The position numbers and the translations under genes were made by a program. A DNA stretch of 64,000 nt from Shewanella maritima (GTDB lineage: Bacteria; Pseudomonadota; Gammaproteobacteria; Enterobacterales; Shewanellaceae), in the NCBI RefSeq assembly GCF_004295345.1, contig NZ_CP036200.1, forward strand, positions 3,349,501 to 3,413,500. The letters run 5' to 3'. This document shows positions 38,851 to 47,447 of this stretch, one piece after another. The notes below the pieces were generated by a model. It was not told the DNA's origin and searched no databases. It saw only the letters and a list, made by a program, of their open reading frames with translations. Each line of letters begins with the position of its first letter. Within the stretch, counting starts at the first letter, position 1.

Positions 38851-40071
38851 TTACCCCTTATTTGCTAACTTAATCACAGGCTCGACTTCAACTTGCGCGC
38901 CAGCACGAACACCCTGTAGGCCGCTCACAATCACTTGCTCGCCAGAAGTTAGCCCTTGGGTGACCAACCAATCGTTACCTACTCGTTGACCTAGGGTTAG
39001 GTATTTAGCTTGTACTGTGTTGGTCTCATTAACCGTCAACACATAGCGACCACCTTGGTCCTCTTGCACAGCATTTTGCGGTACAACAATGGCTTGAGTT
39101 GGTGTGGTTTGTTGCGATGTCACCGAGACAAATTGGCCTGGGAACAGCAATCTGTCTGGGTTAGGGAAGGTGATACGGAAACGAATCGTACCGTTGTTGC
39201 TGTCGACTTCGTTGTCAATAAATTCAACTTCACCTTTGTGTGAATAGTGGGTGCCGTTGGCAAGTTTTAAGGTCATTGCTGGGTTGGTAATTTCCTCGCC
39301 AGATTGAGCCATAGCTTGCAGTGTATTGAGGTAGTCTTTTTCATCAAGGTGGATGTTAACGTGCATCTTATCGAAGCTGATAAGACGAGTTAGCGGGGCG
39401 CTTTGTGGGCCAACGAGTGAGCCAATAGTATGTTGGCTGTCACTGACTAGGCCGTCAAATGGTGCGTAAATCTTGGTGTATGACAACTGCAGTAAGGCGT
39501 TATCAAGCGCCGCTTCAGCAGCTTTGGCTTCAGCTTTAACCATGTTGAACTCAGCGCCTAGTTGCTCCAGCTCAATCTGACTCAGGGCCTTTTGCTCTAC
39601 CAGTGCACTTGCTTTGTTGACTAGCTTAGCCTTCATGGTAAGTAGTGCTTGCTTTTGCGCCAGTACCGCTTGTAAACGATTCGCCTCAACTTCAAATGGC
39701 GTTGGGTCTATCTCAAACAGTAAAGTGCCAGCTTTGACTTCTGCGCCATCTTCAAACGCTTTATTGATGATGTAACCAGAAACCTTAGGTTTAATCTCAA
39801 GTGAATGAACAGCTTGAGTTTTACCCATGAACTCTTCTTCTAGTTGCATAGCCTGAGGTGAAACCTGTTGCACTGAAACTTTAGCCAGCGCGGCTTCGGC
39901 TTGCTGCATGTCTTCGTCACTGCAACCGGTAGCCATGCAGCTCAGTGCAATTAGGCTTAATGCAGCGGTTAGCTTCTTTGTAGAGTTTAGCTTGCGCGTA
40001 GCCGCGCTATTTTGGGCAGTTAAGCCGTGAGCATTGCGGTAAATCTTGGTTAGTGTTGTCGAGCTTTTCAT
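38851..40071 (-). CDS. RND efflux periplasmic adaptor (system 2)
   Basis: A 406-residue AcrA-family membrane-fusion protein. After about 35 residues it has a hydrophobic segment and lipobox (SCMATGC), so it is probably a lipoprotein with a long pre-sequence. The lipoyl halves are LEIKPKVSGYIINKAFEDG and LSYTKIYAPFDGLVSD. It precedes its pump by 5 bp. GAGGGG lies before ATG 40071. No TolC-like gene is linked. Confidence 0.92.
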   Translation of the reverse strand: MKSSTTLTKIYRNAHGLTAQNSAATRKLNSTKKLTAALSLIALSCMATGCSDEDMQQAEAALAKVSVQQVSPQAMQLEEEFMGKTQAVHSLEIKPKVSGYIINKAFEDGAEVKAGTLLFEIDPTPFEVEANRLQAVLAQKQALLTMKAKLVNKASALVEQKALSQIELEQLGAEFNMVKAEAKAAEAALDNALLQLSYTKIYAPFDGLVSDSQHTIGSLVGPQSAPLTRLISFDKMHVNIHLDEKDYLNTLQAMAQSGEEITNPAMTLKLANGTHYSHKGEVEFIDNEVDSNNGTIRFRITFPNPDRLLFPGQFVSVTSQQTTPTQAIVVPQNAVQEDQGGRYVLTVNETNTVQAKYLTLGQRVGNDWLVTQGLTSGEQVIVSGLQGVRAGAQVEVEPVIKLANKG

Positions 40072-40345
40072 TGGCGTAATCCCCTCTCGATAGAAAACGG
40101 CCGGATTGGCATATGGGGCAACATTAACCTGAATTAATACTACTTTTGAGTTAGGTACTATAAGTAAAACGAATGGGTTGATTTATTGGTATAAAAACAA
40201 AGGCTTAGTTTTTGTACTTGCGCTCAAGGTGTGATTTCAGTGGAGCTTTGAATTGAAGTATATAGTTTTTGAATACAAGCTAATTAAAATGATATTAATA
40301 ACGGGTAGATAATTAGCAGCCTCGAAGCACAGCAGGAGAGAGGCA

Positions 40346-40543
40346 ATGCTAAACAAATATACATCTAACCGACAAGTTCAGTCGCAACTGGCGAAGTTAA
40401 AATCAGGTGCTAGTAAGCGTAATCGAAGCGAACTGTTAACCACATTTTACTATGGTTTGAGTGCAATTTTAGTGGTTGGCTTTATTTTGTTTGATTTAAT
40501 GCTGGTTCGAACCAATGAAGTGTATTGTTGGTTAACCTTTTAG
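40346..40543 (+). CDS. Small single-pass membrane protein, 65 residues
   Basis: Not recognised. A strong AGGAGAGAGG site lies just before ATG 40346. The first 30 residues are basic and soluble (NRQVQSQLAKLKSGASKRNR), then one helix (YYGLSAILVVGFILFDLMLV), then a short tail. It lies 180 bp upstream of the next small gene on the same strand. Confidence 0.6.
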   Translation: MLNKYTSNRQVQSQLAKLKSGASKRNRSELLTTFYYGLSAILVVGFILFDLMLVRTNEVYCWLTF

Positions 40544-40723
40544 TTGAGTTTACTCGTCAATTTATCTACTAGTGTTTTACTTTACATTGTAAGTTAAGTC
40601 TTGGTTAGTTAGACATGATTGACTTCTAGCTTGTGGATAGAGATGATTTGCGCTCGCTTACATTTTTAGCATATACAAACAATAGCCACGGCTGGCTGAA
40701 GCTGACTAATCAGGGAAGAGTGC

Positions 40724-40999
40724 ATGAGATCATATAAAGTAACAGATGCAAAAACGTCGCGAGCTAAGTTTGCTCGGAATGTTATCTATTTCACCCTTTG
40801 GTTTTTTGTGTTAACTCCGATATATGTCATATGGCCGTTGGCCGCCACGTATGTTGGTTTCGATTATCAAGCACCAATACGTGAAGTGAGTATAATTGCC
40901 TCTTCAACATATGTGTTAAGTGCAATTCTTTATGGAAGCATGGCATTTGCTTTTGCTCAAAAAGTGGCTGCATGGCTTTTTTATAAGCTTGGTGTGTAG
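40724..40999 (+). CDS. Small two-helix membrane protein, 91 residues
   Basis: Not recognised. GGGAAGAG precedes ATG 40724. A basic N-terminus (TSRAKFAR) leads to two hydrophobic helices (VIYFTLWFFVLTPIYVIWPL and SSTYVLSAILYGSMAFAFAQ). It lies just before the five-copy sRNA-like array. A link to that array is only positional. Confidence 0.6.
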   Translation: MRSYKVTDAKTSRAKFARNVIYFTLWFFVLTPIYVIWPLAATYVGFDYQAPIREVSIIASSTYVLSAILYGSMAFAFAQKVAAWLFYKLGV

Positions 41000-41320
41000 T
41001 GAGTTAATTTATCCTTTTGCTAAGATGTATCGCTGTTACAAATACGATCGTTCAACATTTCTGTCTTAGGTTTATATCCGCAACCTTGCTCTCCTTTCTG
41101 GCTTCGTTTTGTTATTGTGAATCCGCTTATTCTTGCTATGTATCCGCTTAATTAAATTTTACTTCCATTTGAATTCAGCTCCGTATCATTTGTCATGACA
41201 GTTTTATATATCCAGCTGTGTTTTGAGCGTACCTATCGCATTCTGTTAACGCTAATTTGTCGTTAACTTCGGCTTCCCGTTAATGACGGATTTAAGCTAG
41301 TTGCTGTGAGTTATAAGTAT
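41000..41320. other. Leader region before the sRNA-like array
   Basis: About 320 bp with no reading frame of note, AT-rich and leading into the first repeat copy. The sequence in front of copy 1 differs from the conserved spacer before copies 2-5 until about 41321, so the shared region is shorter here. This bounds the minimal promoter to TATATG-x-AAATCGAATA and what follows. Confidence 0.45.
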
Positions 41321-41340
41321 ATGTAAATCGAATAGCACCT

Positions 41341-41444
41341 GGTTAAAGGTTTTCAAAAAACTATTAGATACTAAAGCCAGGTTAATGACTAACCTCTCAT
41401 CATACTCCCTGTTTTGGCTGCTTCTATTGAGGCAGCTTTTTTTT
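41341..41444 (+). ncRNA. sRNA-like unit, copy 1
   Basis: The core contains a hairpin GGTTAATGACTAACC, then a pyrimidine-rich single-stranded linker CTCTCATCATACTCCCTG, then a terminator stem (GCTGC with GCAGC around TTCTATTGAG) and eight T residues. The order (hairpin, open C/U-rich seed, terminator) is typical of Hfq-binding regulatory RNAs. The 5' end is not known; it may lie at the upstream TATATG...AAATCGAATA. Confidence 0.65.
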
Positions 41445-41586
41445 GCTTGTTTTTCAGCTTAGTCCTCAATGTTAACTTTTTAGTGTCATCTACGAATTGG
41501 GGCATTCAGCTTAATGATGCCAGGTCGGTGGTCGCTCAAGAGATAATTTAAAGTCGCGTGATATATATGCAAATCGAATAATATCT

Positions 41587-41688
41587 AGTTAAAGGTTTTC
41601 AAATAACTATTAGATACTAAAGCCAGGTTAATGACTAACCTCTCATCATACTCCCTGTTTGGCTGCTTCTATTGAGGCAGCTTTTTTT
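41587..41688 (+). ncRNA. sRNA-like unit, copy 2
   Basis: Same hairpin, linker and terminator as copy 1, with one T fewer before the terminator stem (CTGTTTGG against CTGTTTTGG) and one change in the A run (AAATAACT). The upstream hexamer TAATAT is the best -10-like element among the copies. Confidence 0.65.
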
Positions 41689-41830
41689 GCTTGTTTTCCA
41701 GCTTAGTCCTCAATGTTAACTTTTTAGTGTCATCTACGTATTGGAGCATTCACCGCAATGATGCCTGGTTGGTGGTCGCTCAAGAGATAATTTAAAGTCG
41801 CGTGATATATATGCAAATCGAATAATATCT

Positions 41831-41933
41831 AGTTAAAGGTTTTCAAAAAACTAGTAGATACTAAAGCCAGGTTAATGACTAACCTCTCATCATACTCCCT
41901 GTTTGGCTGCTTCTATTGAGGCAGCTTTTTTTT
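41831..41933 (+). ncRNA. sRNA-like unit, copy 3
   Basis: Matches copy 2 except for CTAGTAGAT in place of CTATTAGAT. The hairpin, the linker CTCTCATCATACTCCCTG and the terminator are unchanged. Confidence 0.65.
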
Positions 41934-42075
41934 GCTCGTTTTCCAGCTTAGTCCTCAGTGTTAACTTTTTAGTGTCATCTAAAAATGGGGGCATTCAGCT
42001 TAATAATGCCTGGTCGGTGGTTGCTTAAGAGATAATTTGAAGGCGAGTGATGTATATGCAAATTGAATAGTACCT

Positions 42076-42178
42076 AGTTAAAGGTTTTCAAAAAACTAGT
42101 AGATACTAAAGCCAGGTTAATGACTAACCTCTCATCATACTCCCTGTTTGGCTGCTTCTATTGAGGCAGCTTTTTTTT
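42076..42178 (+). ncRNA. sRNA-like unit, copy 4
   Basis: Core identical to copy 3 in the hairpin, linker and terminator. The flanking spacer has drifted further (TGATGTATATGCAAATTGAATA upstream, given here as TGATGTATATGC then AAATTGAATA). Confidence 0.65.
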
Positions 42179-42322
42179 GCTTGTTTTCCAGTTTAGTCCT
42201 CAGTGTTAACTTTTTAGTGTCATCTACGAATTGGGGCATTGACCTTAATGGTGCCAGATTGGTGGCCGCTTAAGAGATAATCTGAAGGTGAGTAATATAT
42301 ATATGTAAATCGAATAGTACCT

Positions 42323-42425
42323 GGTTAAAGGTTTTCAAAAAACTATTAGATACTAAAGCCAGGTTAATGACTAACCTCTCATCATACTCCCTGTTTTGGC
42401 TGCTTCTATTGAGGCAGCTTTTTTT
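42323..42425 (+). ncRNA. sRNA-like unit, copy 5
   Basis: The core is like copy 1 (GGTTAAAGG, CTATTAGAT and CTGTTTTGG). After its T run the array ends and unrelated sequence begins. Copies 1 and 5, at the two edges, resemble each other more than the inner ones, as expected if the inner copies are homogenised by recombination. Confidence 0.65.
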
Positions 42426-42453
42426 ACCTCAATTTTTTTGGTCGAGCGTTTTG

Positions 42454-42706
42454 GTTGATGGTTGCTTGCTAAAGTGGTTGATAGCTGTTTGCTAACTTTG
42501 TTGATAGCTGTTTGCTAACTTTGTTGATAGCTGTTTGCTAACTTTGTTGATGGCTCTTTGCTAACTTTGTTGATGGCTCTTTGCTAACTTTGTTGATGGC
42601 TCTTTGCTAACTTTGTTGATGGCTCTTTGCTAACTTTGTTGATGGCTCTTTGCCAAACCGGTTGATGACTCTTTGCCAAACCGGTTGATGACTCTTTGCT
42701 AAATTA
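42454..42706. repeat. Eleven-copy 23-bp tandem repeat
   Basis: Units of exactly 23 bp begin every 23 bp from 42454 to 42684. The consensus is GTTGATRGCTSTTT plus GCTAACTTT. Copies 2-4 are identical to each other, as are copies 5-8; copies 9-11 end in CCAAACCG or a variant. There is no open reading frame. It lies about 110 bp upstream of the outer-membrane gene at 42816. There are no spacers, so it is not a CRISPR. Confidence 0.92.
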
Positions 42707-42721
42707 GCATGGGCTGGATTG

Positions 42722-42756
42722 ACGTATTAATATATTTGATACTTATTAATTAAACG
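42722..42756. promoter_or_regulatory. AT-rich inverted motif upstream of the barrel gene (possible operator)
   Basis: ACGTATTAAT at 42722-42731 is followed by an inverted partner ATTAATTAAACGT ending near 42756. The same ACGTATTAAT occurs in an inverted pair upstream of the outer-membrane gene at 49901. This suggests a shared regulator, though both are AT-rich. Confidence 0.35.
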
Positions 42757-42815
42757 TATCGCTATAGTGCTGAGATAATGTCTCCCGTCAATGATTACAA
42801 CACGAGGGTGACACA

Positions 42816-43544
42816 ATGAAATCAATCAACAAAGCCTTATCAGTTTTAGCCTTATCTACAATGACTTGCTTCGGCGCAATGGCAGATGAAGCTAAAGAAG
42901 ACGTTAACTATGGTGATCCTACCGCAAGCTTTACTACGCTTGGTGTGAGTGCTTCGAAAGACAACACTCAAATCAACGGTATGTATGGCGCAGGTGCGAA
43001 CATCTTCCAGTTAGACCTAACCTTTAAGAACAAAGACGGCGAAAATACAGCTCGAGACGGCAAAGCCGGCGACTTAAGCGGCCGCGCACGCTACTTCCAC
43101 GTGACTGATGGCCTTGGTTATTCTGTTGACGTGATTGGCGATCAAAACAACCAAACCGTTCTTGGTGGCATGATTTACAAGTTTCAAGTATCTGACAATG
43201 TCATGGTATTCCCTATGCTAAGCGTAGGTGGTACTCAGGCGAAGCGTTTTGACGACGATGCGAACAAATATACCAATAAGTATGACCGCTCAGGTTTAGC
43301 ACAAGCTGGTGTGTATGCTATGTACGCGTTTGATGCTGGTCACTGGTTATATGCAAACCCTAAGTCGACTTATCACTTCAAGAGCAAAGAATTTATCAAC
43401 CAGATCGAAGTGGGTGGCGGTTTTATGCTAGCACCACAGCTATCAGCAGGCTTCAAGGTTGAGTACACAGGCGAAGTGAAAACTGAGCACGGCAAAATGA
43501 AAGAAGACACAGTAGCTTGGTTACAAGCTAACTACTACTTCTAA
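42816..43544 (+). CDS. Outer-membrane beta-barrel protein, 242 residues
   Basis: Signal peptide ends GAMA. The mature protein has alternating strands, with segments such as YSVDVIGDQNNQTVLGGMIY and AGVYAMYAFDAGHWLYANP, and ends in an aromatic residue (WLQANYYF) as barrels do. About ten strands are likely. GAGGGTG precedes ATG 42816. The 23-bp repeat array and sRNA-like array lie immediately upstream. Cargo unknown. Confidence 0.75.
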   Translation: MKSINKALSVLALSTMTCFGAMADEAKEDVNYGDPTASFTTLGVSASKDNTQINGMYGAGANIFQLDLTFKNKDGENTARDGKAGDLSGRARYFHVTDGLGYSVDVIGDQNNQTVLGGMIYKFQVSDNVMVFPMLSVGGTQAKRFDDDANKYTNKYDRSGLAQAGVYAMYAFDAGHWLYANPKSTYHFKSKEFINQIEVGGGFMLAPQLSAGFKVEYTGEVKTEHGKMKEDTVAWLQANYYF

Positions 43545-43605
43545 ACAAAGGCTTTAATGCCAGCAGTTAAGTCAAAGATTGACTTAACTGCACCAGAAAT
43601 TAGCA

Positions 43606-43646
43606 CAAAAAAAGCTACCCTTCTTAATTGAGAAAGGTAGCTTTTT
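43606..43646 (+). terminator. Terminator of the 242-residue barrel gene
   Basis: AAAAAAAGCTACC and GGTAGCTTTTTT form a stem over a loop that contains a further small pair (CTTCT with AGAAAG). A T run follows. A separate hairpin AGTTAAGTC/GACTTAACT lies just before it at 43565-43589. Confidence 0.88.
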
Positions 43647-43712
43647 TAACATTTGGGTCAGAGTAAAATTTTAGAGCGCTGTTGAATAGGTAGTTAGTTG
43701 ATTTCCCAAGCT

Positions 43713-43997
43713 TTAGTCATATAGCTCAGGGATAGGCTCTTGTTCACGTTCAATAATATCTCGAATGATTATCTCATCCACTAGTCTACGCTCACGCAGT
43801 TCTCTGCGTTCCATCTCTAGATCATGTTGGCAGCGCAAGTCACAACCATGATGAATGGTATGCGTATTGCCAGATGGTGTATTACTGCACGCTGAAATCG
43901 TCAGTATCATACCTACTAAAGCAAGTTTAGTTACTCGCCTGATATTTACTTTAGAAGTCTCGTTCGTACAAGTTTGACGGCTGTTATTGATGCTCAT
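43713..43997 (-). CDS. Small lipoprotein, 94 residues
   Basis: The protein has a basic N-terminus, a hydrophobic segment and a lipobox (LTISAC), giving a mature lipoprotein of about 55 residues. The tail is strongly charged and helical (EMERRELRERRLVDEIII), with two cysteines in HGCDLRCQHD. Not recognised. A possible second start within the first 20 residues cannot be excluded. Confidence 0.65.
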   Translation of the reverse strand: MSINNSRQTCTNETSKVNIRRVTKLALVGMILTISACSNTPSGNTHTIHHGCDLRCQHDLEMERRELRERRLVDEIIIRDIIEREQEPIPELYD

Positions 43998-44060
43998 ATT
44001 GCCTCCTAAGGTAGGAACTGAAAGGCTGAGCTGCCGGGAAAGCGTTGGAGTTTGACTTAA

Positions 44061-44136
44061 AGCTTAGCTGAAGTAGCGCTCCCGACCTGAGAGGGTTAGC
44101 GCAAAGCGCAGCCGAAAGCACTACTTTAGCTAAGCT
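44061..44136. repeat. Long imperfect inverted repeat
   Basis: AGCTTAGCTGAAGTAGCGCT (44061-44080) pairs with AGCACTACTTTAGCTAAGCT (44117-44136), two mismatches in 20 with a 36-nt loop that holds more small complementarity. It has no T run and lies between the lipoprotein and the MFS gene. It could form a stable RNA structure or be a relic of a repeat element. Confidence 0.7.
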
Positions 44137-44292
44137 CTTGCTTTTAGCTCAGCTGCGGCTGATATTAGCGGGATTTCGTTTTTACAACGAATCAGTATGT
44201 ATTCGGTTCATTGATGGGTTAGCAGAAACACTTATCGTGCTTGATTTTGTTTAGTTAGTTGAGCCAAGTGACTCTAATTTAGTTACTGTGAT

Positions 44293-45411
44293 CTAGTTAC
44301 TCTGGTTTTGACATTTTGCTTTTGGTAACAGTGGGTAGAGCAAAAATACAGAGACTAAAATTAATACAGACATCTCAACAACTATCCAGCCATGAACCAG
44401 AGCAGAAGGGCCAATCGCTGCGCCAATCGTTTGCGCTGCAACCATAAAACCAATTACTTGCCCTTGCTTGTCTGCAATCGAAATAGTGCCGATGAATAAA
44501 GGCAAGATGGTATTCCATAAGAACATGAATACCGAGATATAAATGAAATAACCAAATTGGGATTGGTTGTTAAATAGTAAGGTGATAATGCCAAGTTGGC
44601 ATACCACGCAGAGCATCAATGCCTGAGTTTTATGTTTTCCTTTGCCTATCCAAGCTGCAAGTAAGGCGCCAAACAAACTGATAATAGTGCCTACAGCGAG
44701 AGCATTACCTTGTGCTTGAGGTTCGATACTGAGCTTTTGTCCAAGTACCGCAAGTATTGACCATACTCCAGAGTGTGTTAACGAAAATAAAAATAGTGCG
44801 GCGAGGCCTTTTAAAAGCTGAGCAGCTTCAGTTGGTGTTTGGCTAGGAGCATGGTTAATTGTAAAGTCTGGGCTGGCTGGTACTAGTAGCATTAAAAAAG
44901 CTGCCGCGGCAAAGATGTAGAATAGTGAGTCAAACCCAAAGCCGTGCAGTATTGATGGCAAGCAGACAAACATGAGTGCTGCATAGCACATTTGCACCGC
45001 CATTGCTTTACCAAAAGCCACGTCTGGGTTGGGTTCGTTGGCCAGCACTTCATAAGTTTTTACGATAACAACCCCTGCGCTAATGCCTGCAACCAGTCGC
45101 AAGCTAAAGAAAATAGCTTCTGCGGTCACCAGTGCACTTAGCACATGACTAACGACTAATACCATCAGAGCAACGTTTTCTTTAATTTCAAAAGACTTTG
45201 TTTTCTTGGCGATAAAGCAAATAAAGGATGCCAGCGCAAAACCGAGGATCTCGATGGTGGCGATATAGGTGATTTCAAAAGGTGACAATGATAAATGACG
45301 AGAAATAGCATCCAGATATAAAGGCAGCAATTGGAACACACTCGAAGCAATCGCCATTTTTATACTGGCAATAAGCCACTTATTACTGTTTGTTTGGCCG
45401 ATGAATTTCAA
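44293..45411 (-). CDS. Major facilitator superfamily transporter
   Basis: A 372-residue protein with about 11-12 predicted helices and the two-fold MFS layout. The loop after helix 2 lacks the full drug-antiporter motif. Residues LFSLRLVAGISAGVVIVKTY form the helix 4-5 region. It is divergent from a LysR gene 248 bp away, which is its probable regulator. The substrate is unknown; sugar-efflux or drug export would both fit. Confidence 0.85.
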   Translation of the reverse strand: MKFIGQTNSNKWLIASIKMAIASSVFQLLPLYLDAISRHLSLSPFEITYIATIEILGFALASFICFIAKKTKSFEIKENVALMVLVVSHVLSALVTAEAIFFSLRLVAGISAGVVIVKTYEVLANEPNPDVAFGKAMAVQMCYAALMFVCLPSILHGFGFDSLFYIFAAAAFLMLLVPASPDFTINHAPSQTPTEAAQLLKGLAALFLFSLTHSGVWSILAVLGQKLSIEPQAQGNALAVGTIISLFGALLAAWIGKGKHKTQALMLCVVCQLGIITLLFNNQSQFGYFIYISVFMFLWNTILPLFIGTISIADKQGQVIGFMVAAQTIGAAIGPSALVHGWIVVEMSVLILVSVFLLYPLLPKAKCQNQSN

Positions 45412-45659
45412 ATTATCCCTTTTAAATATTTGCAGGCGTATAAATTTGTGAGTTGTATGGGGTGGAGGTTACCATTTGTACAGCTCATCTCCAATATTAG
45501 GTTACCGAGCAAGATTTGGTAAAGCTGTTGCTTGCAATGATGTCAGATGTGCAAGGTAATTGATTGGATTGGTATTAGTTAGATGACTTGTTATTGTGGT
45601 AATGATTCTCAAACGATTAGTACCACTGTTTAATCCACAACAAATGAGGCTGCGTTGCC

Positions 45660-46535
45660 ATGCTTATTACATCTGAACGTTTAATGTATTTGGTTACAGT
45701 AGCCGACCAAGGTTCGTTTTCGGCTGCGGCCAGAGTGCTAAATGTTAGCCCGTCTGCAGTGAACCAAATGATCAACAATATGGAAGTCGATCTCGACTTA
45801 AGCTTATTTGATCGAACTGCAGGTAAAGCGCCCAAATTGACCAATGCAGGAAAGGCGATTTATTTTCAGGCGCAAGAGTTAATGCCAAGATTTGAAGCGA
45901 TTGAGAAGAAAGTGCAGTCGCTAAAAGATGGGGTTGAGACATCTTTAACCATAGCCGTTCATGGTTTTACTTTTACCGAGCAGGTCAATAATGCCATTTA
46001 CGAGTTAACCCAGGAGTTTCCACAGCTGCAGGTGAATATTGTTGATAGTGAGCAGGCCGACCTGACATCCGAAAGTAGCTCTGTCGATATCGTTATCTCG
46101 CCAGCATCGCTGGTTCCGCTTCGCGGTTTAGAAAGCAAAATGTTTGATAAAGTACACTGGCAGTTCGTGGCTGCGACCAGCCACCCGCTGGCGAAACGCC
46201 GCGGCGAGTTAACTAAATTAGACTTAATTGAACATTTTCAATTGTTGTCGTCTCAGGGCCGTGTGGCAACACCTGAGTTAATAGAGTCGTTGCGTTACAG
46301 CCCTAAAGTGATTTCATGTGATCAAACATACCAAATCCGCTCACTACTGCTTAATGGCACTGGTTTTACCATGTATCCAAAACGTTTAGCCAAAGAGCTT
46401 GTTGATAACGGCAGCGTTAAAGTGCTCAAGGTTGATTTCGACTCAGATTTGCTCGAATGGCCTGTTGAGGTGTGTTGGTCTCAGGCCATCGGGCAGGCGG
46501 GTCAATGGTTTATTGATAGCTTACTTGACGAGTAA
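45660..46535 (+). CDS. LysR-family transcriptional regulator
   Basis: A 291-residue regulator with the DNA-binding domain at residues 1-60 (YLVTVADQGSFSAAARVLN, SPSAVNQMINNME) and an effector domain behind. It is divergent from the MFS transporter, the classic LysR layout. Its stop is 10 bp from the convergent P460 gene. Confidence 0.92.
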   Translation: MLITSERLMYLVTVADQGSFSAAARVLNVSPSAVNQMINNMEVDLDLSLFDRTAGKAPKLTNAGKAIYFQAQELMPRFEAIEKKVQSLKDGVETSLTIAVHGFTFTEQVNNAIYELTQEFPQLQVNIVDSEQADLTSESSSVDIVISPASLVPLRGLESKMFDKVHWQFVAATSHPLAKRRGELTKLDLIEHFQLLSSQGRVATPELIESLRYSPKVISCDQTYQIRSLLLNGTGFTMYPKRLAKELVDNGSVKVLKVDFDSDLLEWPVEVCWSQAIGQAGQWFIDSLLDE

Positions 46536-46545
46536 AGCCTAGAGC

Positions 46546-47285
46546 CTATTCAGACTTATCATCTGCAACCTTGGTTAAATCACTTCCTGGCTCAATTTCA
46601 ATAAGCTTGATGACAGGTGTTGGATTGGCGCGTTTACTTTGCGCTTTTAGCTTGGGTGATGCGGGCAAGCTAGGCAATTTAATACGATGATAAATTTCAA
46701 GATGTAACCAGTCGTTTGCCTTTTGCGGTAAGTGGCACCCTGACAATACTCGGCATTCTTGTTGGTATTGGTGAGTGGTTGCTCTGGATTATCATATTGT
46801 GCCCAACCCCAGCTGCTATCCCATAGCTGCTTGTGCTCAGACTGATAAAAACGCATGGTCGAATCTTTTACCATCACAAAGGCAATGTCACGGCTAGCTT
46901 GATGTTGCACTTCCCCTGACAGTAATGACATGTTTTCTGATACAAAGCGGATGTCTTTTATAATGACTGTGCCGTCTGGCCACACACCGGTTTTGTTGAA
47001 TTCAATTAACGCATCGGCTTGAGTGTAGGCTGAGTTAATGTTTTGCAACACGCCATCATCAGGACGAGTCACTGTATTGCTACCTAGATGCACAAAGCCT
47101 TGAAGTGCATAGTCTTCAGGTAGATGAATTTGCCCTTGCTCGTCCACGATGCTTGTTCTTGATTTGGTATCAGCAAAGGTGTCTTTGTAGGAAACCTCAG
47201 CGTTAGCATTCATGCTTAACACCATGGTACTAATTAATGCCGTTACAGCCATTAATACTCGTGATTTGTTGATTGTGTTGCTCAT
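46546..47285 (-). pseudogene. Cytochrome P460-family exported protein, interrupted by one frameshift
   Basis: From ATG 47285 the frame gives a signal peptide (ending NANA) and a P460-like body (GFVHLGSNTVTR, VIIKDIRFVSEN, MVKDSTMRFYQSE). It is then knocked out of frame at NAEYCQGATY. In the next frame GCHLPQKANDWLHLEIY follows. Adding one base at the CCC run (46738-46740) restores EYCQGCHLPQKANDW, including the heme-binding motif C-x-x-C-H, in a protein of 246 residues. P460 proteins are periplasmic c-type cytochromes that carry an unusual lysine cross-linked heme; here only the family fold is claimed. Confidence 0.82.
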
Positions 47286-47390
47286 AGTCCGCTCGCTTGT
47301 TGCCAATGTTTGTCATTAAAGAGGTGACAGTTAGAGTCATGTTTTGTCTATGCTTGTTTTCACAACCACAAACGAAACATGACCTAAAGG

Positions 47391-47428
47391 AAAAAGCGCT
47401 AAGGCCGCGGTAAAGACCCTAGCGCTTT
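47391..47428 (-). terminator. Terminator of the Ntn-hydrolase gene
   Basis: AAAAAGCGCTAAGG and CCCTAGCGCTTT form a stem. On the minus strand it ends in a T run about 20 bp after the stop at 47448. Confidence 0.85.
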
Positions 47429-47447
47429 GAGTGGGTTACCTATTGAG

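Larger units (their letters stand above)
41321..42425 (+). repeat. Five-copy tandem array, period about 245 bp, of sRNA-like units
   Basis: Five direct copies start their cores at 41341, 41587, 41831, 42076 and 42323. Spacings are 246, 244, 245 and 247 bp. Each unit has a nearly identical core of about 102 nt ending in a terminator, separated by a more variable spacer that still keeps a GGCATT...AATG(A/G)TGCC hairpin. The cores are more conserved than the spacers, which suggests selection on the core. Confidence 0.9.

Noticed and set aside
41321..42425. Sigma-54 or sigma-E promoter in the sRNA-like units
   Set aside because: Neither TGGCAC-N5-TTGC nor a GAACTT-N16-TCTGA pair at the right spacing is present; the conserved upstream segment is only TATATG-x-AAATCGAATA.
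42454..42706. CRISPR array
   Set aside because: The repeats follow each other with no spacers, the unit is 23 bp, and no cas gene is in the window.
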